Positions 53,601 through 61,853 of a stretch of 64,000 nucleotides of DNA are shown in pieces; position 1 is the first letter of the stretch; the number at the start of each line of letters is the position of its first letter. The notes under the pieces were generated by a model, which saw only the letters and a list, made by a program, of their open reading frames with translations, did no database searches and had not been told where the DNA came from. Made by a program: the position numbers and the translations under genes. Location: the NCBI RefSeq assembly GCF_001640805.2, contig NC_066843.1:10503686-10567685 (forward strand). Direction: 5' to 3'. Source of the stretch: Lates calcarifer (Eukaryota; Chordata; Actinopteri; Centropomidae).

Positions 53601-56600
53601 CCCCAACAGTTTAGCAGCTGCCAGGCACTAGATGTAGGTAAAGGGAGAGAGAGGAAGAGGGTGAGGAGAGACATGTGGAAGTGTAAAGGAACAGGAACAA
53701 CAGGAAGTCCGCTTTTAATCAGCTGAACATCAAAGATCTACACAATTCTCCTATGTAAACAGGTGCATCCCAAGTCCTTGAGCCCTGCTTGGTCCAGTCT
53801 AAATTGAGGATGGGGAGAAACTCGTGTGCTGCTAGAAGTGCTGACTCAAAGCTCAACAGATGCATCCTGAAATTATCCAGTCAGGTAACATCACAAAACA
53901 ATTGTGTCTGTGCAGACGTCAAGAATTAGTAAATGCCATAATTGACCGTCCAATCTGCCAGTTTGATGAATGGAGCTTATTTATTCCTTGTGCAAACATA
54001 TCTGTTATTAGAACATTAAGTTCACATTAACAGAAAACCACGTTGACTTTTTCATCACTTTTTAAAACTGAAAGTCACACTCTCCCCACCCTCTCCTCAA
54101 ACCCACATTGATGACCACGTCCCTCTCTGAGTCGGTGCAGGCGCGGTACAGAGTGGCCAGGAGAGGCTGCAGATGCTGGGTGCTGTGGTCCTCAGCGTGG
54201 AGCAGCAGCACAGAGAGTAACTGAGAGGTCCTGACCCGTGTGGGCACCAGCCAGTCAGTTACATCGTGGGTGATGGCTGGCACAAGCCTTCCCAGGTTTC
54301 TTATCACCAACTCTCTGCAGCCCAGCCCTGGACGTTCCACTGAGGGAAGAAAATTAAGAACATTCAACTTTGCATAGTCTTCTACTGTCAAGTTTTTGAT
54401 GTTCTTATAAGAACACTTATAAGTTATTTATTTAACTTTTAAAGCTCTGTCTCTTTCTCTCTCTCTCTCTCTCTGCTTCATCTACTTCTAAGTAGATAAG
54501 CAAATGAGATGGTTTTCATTAAATTTTATGAAAGCTTAAAATGCAACACATTTTCTGGCAGCATTACATCATTTATGAGTGGTTGTAATCTATATAGTAG
54601 TAACTATCTGAACACTAAGAAACAGCAGTTACAGAACAACAAATATCACTGATTCACAGATTTTCAAATGTCTGCTGACTACGCTCCAACTCATCACATT
54701 TTCTACCTATAACTTTTTACGATTAAGATTCCCCCACAAGTGACTTGTCAGAGCAAGTGAAACACATTCTCAAACTACATTTCAAATCCTGCATCCCTCT
54801 CTCCCCTCCTCTCTCTCTTTCTCTCTTTCTTTCTCTGTCCCACCTTATTATCCCTCTCCTGAAAGGCACACTAATGAGAGAGGAAGAGGGGACTAAAGGA
54901 AGACAGAGATAAATCACAGAAACACACCAGGACAAGACAAAACAAGCCCCTTTCTGGTCGTCTCTCACTGTCTGACAGTGACCTCTTCACACCGGGAGGC
55001 CCGGCAGATTTATGATGGCAAGAAAGAGAGAAACAAAAGGGGAGAGAGAGCCTCTTCCTTTCCTTTCCTTTCCTGTCCCCAGGCACAGCCTGTATTCATC
55101 CACATTGTCACATGTATAGCAGTGTGACACATATTTTAGCTTTAACCAAAATGCAGGGCCTAAAAACTCTACCCCTAACACACACTTAGCCTGGCCCCAC
55201 AGGCAGGCCATGGTGACCATGATCAGGTTCACACTCATTCCCAGCCCCAAGGCAGACACTAATCTTCCCAAGCCAGTGCCTGCCCTGACAACTACGCTGT
55301 CAAACAAAGCATCATTTTTTTTACTGTATGTAATAATCTTGGATAACTGTAATAAAGAGAGACGATTTAATGCAACAAGGTGTAGGTGATTACATTTACA
55401 TTTAAAATGTACATTTCTATTTACCTGATCTGGTGTTTTATTATAGAAACAGGTGAACATGCCCCTGGAAATTTAGCTCTGTTGTAAGACTGGAATTCAG
55501 ACACCATTCCAACCTTAGATTTCACCTAAATTAATCCTTCTACTCAAAGAGCCAAAAAAGATCAACTTACAGGATGTAAGAAAGTCTGAGTTTATAGTCT
55601 GAGCTTAAGAGGGATCCCAAGGATTTTCCTACTCAGGTTATTTCACCAGGAAAACACCAGATCTGTCTAGACAGTCTGGTCTTCTCCAGGCTCAGAATAC
55701 AGTTTTTTCTTCACTCATGTTGAAAAATGGTAACAAGGGACGCTAACAAGGGCTTTAGGTAGCAGGAGTAACCTCTCAACACTATAACCCCTGCCTTTTG
55801 CAGAATTTGTGTATGTTGCTCAGGTTTGGAAGTTACTTTTTAAAGCAAGTCTGCTTTAAACTTGCTCTTTAAAAGCTATCAAACCTTACAGTGACTACAG
55901 TGGTTCTTCTCTTAAGGACTCAGTGGACTGTAATTAGCATGTTAAACAAGACACAAGTGGGATGATACGTGGGCACAATTTCTTTGGGTGAGTAGAGAAG
56001 TTCAGATAAACATATATTACTCAAGAATACTGGCTGATTTCCCTTTCTGGCCTGTTGTTAGCTTGCCAAACTGAATTTAGCTGATTACTTTCTGGGTTTG
56101 GATTTCTTTTCTTTAATGTCTCATATAGAGCATGCTGAGGAGCCAGAAGCTGTATACAATTTATGTATGACATGGGGATCTGTTTACCATGTATGACATA
56201 TTAGAAACTTTTTAAGACTTTAAAGCACAAGGCTGATGTGCTACTGAAGAAACATGAAGACAACTAGGGCCTTGAGTTTAAATAAGAACGAAAACTGAAT
56301 AGCACAGCTGTCTGATCCCTCACCACTCCTCGCACAAGGAATAGAGTTTGATTGCACTGATGCTAGCAACTCACACAGTATATTAATGAGACCTCTCTCT
56401 GCAACTGACCCAGTTTACAGTGTGATAGCCAGATCAAATAACTTGGGAGGATAAGCCAAGAAACAGCAAATAAATAATTCTTATCCTTTTGGTAAATGTG
56501 GATCATAAAAAATAAGAAGAACTCCTGTATATGAATGGATATGCAACAGGGCTACTGCTGATAGTCAGAGTTCTTCATTATTCATTCCATTAGTTTTGGA

Positions 56601-58752
56601 TTCTATTCATCTCTCTATCAAATGACCTAGCTGTTTGCCTATCTAAATTTAAAATCACAGAGAGTGGGGAAGATGCTGCTGCTTTGCCAGCTGTGACTGA
56701 CCTCCTGGTGGGTAGAAGGGAGGTGGGGTGAGGAGGAAGTCCATCTTGTCCTTGATGTCGTCCTCATTCTCCTTCTCCCACTGTGCACCTACCTGTCTCC
56801 ATAAATCAGTTGCTAGAAGTCTGCAGGAGGGGAGCGGAAACACACATCATCTTCCCAATCATCAACATTGCCGCTGTTATCAGTATTATGCACTGTTTTT
56901 CCCATTTGTTACACATATTTAGATGATCAAACTCCCTGACCTGAACCTAAGAACAGTGTATAATATATTAGTGTAGTGTGTTATATTATGTTATTTTATG
57001 AAGTAAAGGGGAGTGTATGACAGTAACCAGTATATTACCTTATTTCTGGGATCTCATCATTGATGCTGCTCAGCAGGAGTGGGATGAGTTTGTGAAAATA
57101 AGAGTATCTGTCTCTCATGTGAAGTAGCCAATCGCCAACAACTGCCGTCATAGCTTTTCTCACCTGGACCACAAGAGAGCAGGAGTCAGTGAGAGCAAAA
57201 ACTCCAACACATGTGGTGGATTATTCAGAAAAAACTGAACCTGTGGTGAGTCGTCAAACAGTCTCTGCGCCAGGTGAGAAAGCACATCATCCACGTTTTT
57301 GCCAGTGCCATGCTGAATGACTGCCCCGGTGGTTTCGATGACAGACACTCGTACTCGGGAGTGCTGATGAGCAATTGTCTGCATGAGAGGCTTGACAAGA
57401 CTCTCAGCCTGCATGTGAAAGTGCTCTGAGGAGAGAGAGGTGAAATGCACTTCAATTCAGTTACTGTAGAGCTAATTCAAACATTTATACAGTATCAGTA
57501 TTTTAATATGAGACTGGATATATCTTGGGATTTTGGTTATGTTAACTTCACAATGTCCTCTGACACCATCTGAATGAAATAAAGAATTCATCCAAGTGCA
57601 AGTTTGTGAATTTATCTGACTGTCCGCACTATCCAAAAAGCATTACTAGGGGTAATTAGGCTTTTTTAATCAGAGCACCTCAGCTCTGGAACCCCATGCT
57701 GAAGTATCTCAGGCAAACCAAATTAAAAAATAGGGATGTGAGGGTATACACTTAATGCTGAAATGATTGGTTGGTTAACTGATTACTCGACAGAACATGT
57801 ATAGACTTAAAACAGTAATTCAGTCCATCTGATGGACTCCCTTTTATTTATGAATTACTGAATAATTTTACCTCTTCAGGCATCTAAAAATGATCCACAT
57901 TAGACAAAATGTTTGACCTAACATGATCATATAGAGCTTTTCAACTGCTGACAGTGGATTTTAAGGTGACTGTTGTTGATCCACGTTTTAAAGGTCACAG
58001 AAGCTCAAACGGTTAAGAAACACCAGACTAAATAATTAACTGAAAAAAATATTAACTAATTAATTGATACCACTTATTTTTACGTTAAGAAGTAATAGAA
58101 GACCAGCTAACAGTGACTAAAATTCAATTATTTATTTATTGTAGGTACTCAGTGTCTGCGTGCCTCGAAACCATGGCAACAGACGTTATCAACAACTCAA
58201 AGCGCTTCACCAACCTGGCACACATTTCGCAAATTTCACAGTGCATTTGCAGCTTTCTCTTTTCACATCTGGGAAAGGGTCGACGATAGTTCTCTGCAGT
58301 ATGTTGATCATTTCGCTCAGATAAGGCGCTAAATGCTTCCCGCACGTCTCCACCGTCAGCGTTAACATCTCCACGGCCGACAACCGAAGCTCCTCTGCCG
58401 GCTCCAGTATCTCTTTCTCCCCGAGCCTCTGAGCCAGACACGGCATGAGATAAGGCAACGACTCCTCCGGTTTGGGGACACAACGAATAAATTCTGTTAT
58501 CACCGCTATTGCAGTTTCTCTGCATCTTTCCATCGGGTCTGACAGACATTTGAGGAGAGGCTTGAGGAGGGCAGAGAAAACCTCCTGTAAGACGCTACTG
58601 GAAAGTCCTTTATCTACCGTCTCCCTCTTGATTTGCTCAAGAGCCCTCTTTCTTGTCGCCTTGTTGTCTTCGTTGAGACAGTTTAAATGTCGGGCGAGTC
58701 CTCTCAAAACTTCTGAGGCAGCATGCTCGTCTCCGGCCGCCATCGCTGCCAT
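35655..58752 (-). CDS. dnaaf5: DNAAF5 (HEATR2), HEAT-repeat axonemal dynein assembly factor
   Basis: DNAAF5 acts in the cytoplasm in pre-assembly of axonemal dynein arms; human loss causes primary ciliary dyskinesia (CILD18). Exons in transcript order: 58752-58215, 57425-57241, 57163-57039, 56820-56702, 54339-54107, 53627-53403, 49131-48988, 47593-47425, 44901-44754, 41822-41672, 39886-39730, 39461-39270, 35806-35655. All 12 junction phases agree, and the product is 845 residues (human 855). It is all-helical, HEAT-like throughout, with no signal peptide. Diagnostic matches include [114 protein letters not shown] and [14 protein letters not shown]. The human N-terminal Ala/Pro/Arg-rich segment is shorter and less biased here. 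It is head-to-head with prkar1b, as at human 7p22.3. A second in-frame ATG at 58743 is possible. Confidence 0.96.
35957..36360. mobile_element. Degenerate copy of the teleost AAGTA-rich interspersed repeat
   Basis: The order of segments matches a very common percomorph repeat I know: CAAAGTCCTGCATTAAAA, AAAGTATCAAAAGTAAAAGT, TGATCATTATGTAGCAGAA, CACTTTCAGTGTTACATTAT, GATGTTGCTGGAAGAGGTG, TTTAGTAGTTTAATCTATAA, AATGGAGTAAAATACAATAT, then ACTGGAGTAAATGTAATTCT and CCTCCACTGAGG. It is non-coding and lies in the last dnaaf5 intron. The family assignment is from memory. Confidence 0.7.
36361..39269 (-). other. Rest of the last dnaaf5 intron
   Basis: This is the remainder of the 3.5 kb phase-1 intron 35807-39269. 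It contains a purine-only stretch (about 37104-37155), a CTCF-like match at 36488-36501 and scattered short open frames, the longest on the antisense strand near 38380-38772. None resembles a protein I know. Confidence 0.7.
39887..41671 (-). other. dnaaf5 intron between exons 10 and 11
   Basis: A 1.8 kb phase-1-type intron. It contains a perfect 14-base palindrome at 39928-39941, close to the acceptor at 39887, and a (TG)11 run at 41106-41127. No gene is supported. Confidence 0.75.
41823..44753 (-). other. dnaaf5 intron between exons 9 and 10
   Basis: A 2.9 kb intron. It holds a G-quadruplex motif (42032-42049), a CTCF-like match (42289-42302), a GT run (43161-43183), a short telomere-like run (43874-43888) and a G-rich patch near 44080-44098. 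No coding sequence was recognised. Confidence 0.75.
42032..42049 (+). other. G-quadruplex-forming motif
   Basis: Four G-runs of 4, 4, 4 and 3 separated by single T bases. Single-base loops give a strong theoretical quadruplex on the + strand; dnaaf5 RNA would carry the C-rich complement. Confidence 0.8.
44902..47424 (-). other. dnaaf5 intron between exons 8 and 9
   Basis: A 2.5 kb phase-1 intron with a GA run near 45622-45640, CA-rich stretches near 46200 and 46370-46400, and a G-rich purine tract at 46441-46454. Open frames here are short and low-complexity. No gene is supported. Confidence 0.75.
47594..48987 (-). other. dnaaf5 intron between exons 7 and 8
   Basis: A 1.4 kb phase-0 intron. 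It is CA-rich around 47870-47950 and 48280-48320, and otherwise unremarkable. No gene or recognised repeat was seen. Confidence 0.75.
49132..53402 (-). other. dnaaf5 intron between exons 6 and 7, the longest intron in the window
   Basis: A 4.3 kb phase-0 intron. It contains a strong CTCF-like match (49767-49780), a G9-10 homopolymer near 49648-49657, and scattered GA- or CA-rich patches. Short open frames on both strands show no recognisable similarity. Confidence 0.75.
49767..49780 (+). promoter_or_regulatory. CTCF-like core motif
   Basis: TCACTAGGGGGCGC differs at one base from the vertebrate CTCF core CCACTAGGGGGCGC. It lies in a dnaaf5 intron. Occupancy cannot be judged from sequence. 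Confidence 0.55.
53628..54106 (-). other. dnaaf5 intron between exons 5 and 6
   Basis: A 0.48 kb phase-0 intron with acceptor TACATCTAG. It is purine-rich on the + strand near 53637-53680. Nothing else was seen. Confidence 0.8.
54340..56701 (-). other. dnaaf5 intron between exons 4 and 5
   Basis: A 2.4 kb phase-1 intron with a (CT)10 run at 54455-54474 and TC-rich sequence near 54790-54840. It also holds the longest unexplained sense-strand open frame of the window's introns (54987-55460, 157 codons), which I do not recognise. Confidence 0.75.
57426..58214 (-). other. dnaaf5 intron 1, with a possible old repeat fragment
   Basis: A 0.79 kb phase-1 intron. The stretch from about 57755 (TGCTGAAATGATTGGTTGGT) to 58075 resembles a common teleost repeat built on GATTAATCGATT-type sequence, but it is too diverged to be certain. 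An X-box-like site lies 35 bases inside the intron at 58167-58180. Confidence 0.5.
58167..58180 (-). promoter_or_regulatory. dnaaf5: RFX X-box-like motif in dnaaf5 intron 1
   Basis: On the dnaaf5 strand it reads GTTGCCATGGTTTC, against the palindromic X-box GTTGCCATGGCAAC. The first half-site is perfect. It sits just inside the first intron. Confidence 0.5.
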
Positions 58753-58759
58753 CTTGACT

Positions 58760-58773
58760 GTCGTTATGGCAAC
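58760..58773 (-). promoter_or_regulatory. dnaaf5: RFX X-box-like motif and TISU-like initiator at the dnaaf5 start
   Basis: On the dnaaf5 strand the site reads GTTGCCATAACGAC, with one perfect GTTGCCAT half, and ends eight bases before the ATG. The start context CAAGATGGCAGC matches the TISU initiator (SAASATGGCGGC) at 11 of 12 positions, which suggests a very short 5' UTR. RFX factors drive ciliary genes, which fits a dynein assembly factor. Confidence 0.5.
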
Positions 58774-60029
58774 CAGCAGCTGCACGACAAACAAAGGGTT
58801 GCTTTACGGCAGCTTCCGATTCAAAAACTCAAACTTTATTCACATTCACAAACACGGCTTGTATGAGCTCTCTTGTCTTAAAGTCTAAATTTAGTTATAT
58901 TCTCTTTGTTATGTCTTGTTTTTTATTTGATCAACCATATGGTTAATTAGATTGTATAAAAAAATGGTTTGACACTTATTATTTTTGGTTGATATTGATA
59001 TTGATATGAGAAGGAAGATGCGTGTGCATTCAGCTGTATCACTTGTGTACACCAATGCAATGAGAGTCTGAAGAATGAGGAAATTAATAGGTGCCAGTAG
59101 CTCATTTTGTCTCAGTGTATTGTCTGCCGACACAGGACTAAAGCCAAATGCACATCTTGTCACACACTCAACTCAAAATGTGCCCTAATACGGAATTTAC
59201 ACTGCACAAGTAAAGTCATTATCTATTAACACAGTCAACTGCTTTTCTAGGACATTAAGATTTGAGTTTATCATGTTATCAGGAGGGATTCGTTTTGACT
59301 GGTCCACTGACATCAAAGTAGGGCCTAGATTAGTGGGTTTAGGTTGGATGATGACTAAGACATTAAAGCCAGTTTTATCTGAAGGTAGGACTCACAGTTT
59401 CAGAATCAAAAACATCCTAATATCCTAATACCCATGATGAATGTGGATTTAGGGATATCAGAAATCTCCCACTCATCCAATATCTGATGTCAGGGCTGTA
59501 GCTTCAATTGAGGACACTGACTGAGGTCATGTTCTTTAATATTCTTTTTTCTGAGAATGTCTAGGTTTTAGTGACACAGGATGTAGTTTAAAAAATTACT
59601 GATGGTAGACAGTTAATGGGATCATTCTAGTGTCTCCAGACTAAAAATAAATAATATACTACATTTAAGTCAACAAAATGAAAAATTAATAAACTCATAC
59701 CAACCAAAACTGTATTCCTAGCAGTGCGCAGACGATGTTAAAAAAATGTATATTTTTATGTTGGGAAATGAACTTGGGAAAATATGAGATGAAAAATTTA
59801 AATGGCTCATAATTAAACACTGGTCAACTTCTTTTTGGTTTATAGTCAGTGTTATGGGTTGGCCAAAGAAGATAGTGTCAGGGTTTCTCTCTAAATGACA
59901 TATGCATACAGTGTATCTTCAAATTTACGAATAAAACCTGGTCAACATTTCAGAAATAGCATACACACCCCCAACTCATTTAAGGGTGGATGTTTCTTTT
60001 AAAGATTTTCACCTGCAAATGGGCTGGCG
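58774..60029. other. dnaaf5-prkar1b divergent spacer
   Basis: About 1.25 kb between the two head-to-head genes. It is AT-rich after about 58860, with no recognised repeat and only short open frames. Promoter elements for dnaaf5 sit at the left edge and for prkar1b at the right edge. Confidence 0.65.
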
Positions 60030-60244
60030 CGTGCTCGCCGCCGCCGCTGGCCTCGAGAGAGCGCCGACTGCGGTCGAGAAGATGACAGATTGACGTCATC
60101 GGCACTGACGCAGAGCGAGCCGTGGTAGCGGAGAGGCGCAGCAGCAGCAGCAACAGCAGCATCATCCCCGCTAACAAACGGTACTTCATCAATCTCCCAC
60201 CACCAGCGAGGTGTTTTCTCACTGAGCATCCTCCAAAAATAACG
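60030..60244 (+). promoter_or_regulatory. prkar1b: prkar1b CpG-rich promoter / putative non-coding first exon with a CRE
   Basis: The region is CpG-dense (GCCGCCGCCGCTGG and following). It carries a perfect CRE palindrome, TGACGTCA, at 60091-60098. A good donor, ACGGTAGGG, at about 60245 would splice to the acceptor ending at 61665, so I infer an untranslated first exon ending at 60244. Its 5' end is unknown, and the CRE could be upstream of or inside the exon. Confidence 0.5.
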
Positions 60245-61665
60245 GTAGGGACACGAGCGAGAGCACCGATTAGATCGTGTTATTATGATCACCATATAGC
60301 GGTTCAGACCCGGCCCTGGATAGCGTTTACGCCGTGGTAGTCGCAGTAATTCCACTTCGTTGTGGTTTGGTTGTCATTGTAAGGTTAGCAATGCTAGCTG
60401 GGTTAGCTGTGTATTGACTGCAACTGAACAGGTGCTCAGTTTCATCACTAGCTCCACAGTATGCATGGCAAAATTGTTATATGTGGGCACTGCTTTGCTG
60501 TTTGCTGTGAAGAAAAACTGCATTCGGTAGATGTCATGCCCTCAAGTGATGACTGATTTGATTTATTATGCAGTAATAACCATACCGTAGACGCGATTTC
60601 CCATTGAGGAAGTGATACAGGGTAGTTAACAGTTAGCTACACCTGCTCAGCTTCCTGGCTTGTTATGTGACATACTACTATGTTATCTGACAAAACTATA
60701 GTTATAATAACCGTAGCTGTTGTCAGTTGTCATTCACTATTACATAATTTGCTTTGCTTGCACATGTTGAAGTGTTTACTTTCACAAATAGCATTATATC
60801 TGTTAAAGCACCACTTAACAAAAAGTTCATGTACAGTCATCTTCATCCACAAAGAAACACAAGGGCATAAACGGTCAGTCAACCACCAGCTGTGTTAGCA
60901 TGAGGTGTGTACCTAGTTAAATGTACATGTTGAATGCTGTCTATGCCATTTTTACTCTAACCATAGCCCTCTTTTCACCTGCCCACATTCAAAGACACAG
61001 GCTAGAAGATACATCAATACAAATTTTCTAATAATATGTCAACCAAATAAGAGTAGGTAGAGTAAAAGTCTCTATTTTGTCATATGTTTTTGTGTATTGT
61101 GAGTATTGCAAAAATCCAAAATATTCCAACACTGCCATAACAGTACTGCTCACTGGAATTGCAGCATGGCCCATAAAGGTGTGATACACCCAGTGATAAT
61201 ACATGCATGGGTAGCTACTTTGATATAAACAATATGGCAAAATCTCACTGGATATATTTTCATATTGTCCAACACTACAAACAATATACCAACTTTATTA
61301 TTGAAATTTACAAGTTATCTGTCTTATTACACTAAGAAAGGTAACATATACCTGCAACAACACCCTTATCGTATACTGTCATGTTTTGCTTAGGGTATTT
61401 GCCAACTGACAACAGTTCATGTTAAGAGGTCCTTCACAGTAAACATAAGCAACAGGGTGTGAAATGTTCAGTCACCTCCTTCCCACGATCCATTGCTCTT
61501 CCATTCTCTCCCCTTCTCCCCACTTATCATACTGTATGTGCTCCCCATTTTGCCCCTCCCTTCTATTTTGTGTTTTCAACCCACTTTTTCCCTGCTACCC
61601 TCGTCTCTGTTCTGCTTTCCCTCCCCTCCTCTCATGGTCCACCCTGTTTTCTCCCACTGCCACAG
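60245..61665 (+). other. Putative prkar1b first intron
   Basis: This 1.4 kb ends in an unusually long pyrimidine-rich stretch (about 61466-61664) before CCACAG. It is AT-rich in the middle, and no gene was recognised. Open frames in the pyrimidine stretch run into the coding exon but encode low-complexity Pro/Ser/Leu/Phe sequence. Confidence 0.6.
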
Positions 61666-61679
61666 AGATAAAAGATAAG

Positions 61680-61853
61680 ATGGCCACCTCCTCCTCCACT
61701 CTGGAAGAAGACGAGAGTTTGAAGGGCTGTGAAATTTTTGTGCAGAAGCACAACATCCAGCAGATCCTCAAAGAGTGCATTGTGAACCTCTGCATCGCTA
61801 AGCCTGAGCGTCCTATGAAGTTCCTGCGGGAGCATTTTGAAAAGCTGGAGAAG
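61680..61853 (+). CDS. prkar1b: PKA type I-beta regulatory subunit, first coding exon (3' part outside the window)
   Basis: The exon begins at about 61666 (acceptor CTGCCACAG), starts at ATG 61680 and ends with donor GTTGGT in phase 0. Its 58 codons encode the dimerisation/docking domain, which binds A-kinase anchoring proteins and dimerises the R subunit of cAMP-dependent protein kinase. Cys17 and Cys38 fit the two cysteines that form RI interchain disulphides. The residues [10 protein letters not shown] and [17 protein letters not shown] match human PRKAR1B better than PRKAR1A (RPMAFLREYFERLEK). Its place beside dnaaf5 supports 1B. The pseudosubstrate and cAMP-binding domains lie beyond position 64000. 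Confidence 0.9.

Noticed and set aside
58472..58888. 138-codon open frame antisense to dnaaf5 exon 1
   Set aside because: It overlaps the well-supported HEAT-repeat exon on the other strand; its sequence is a reverse reading of that exon.
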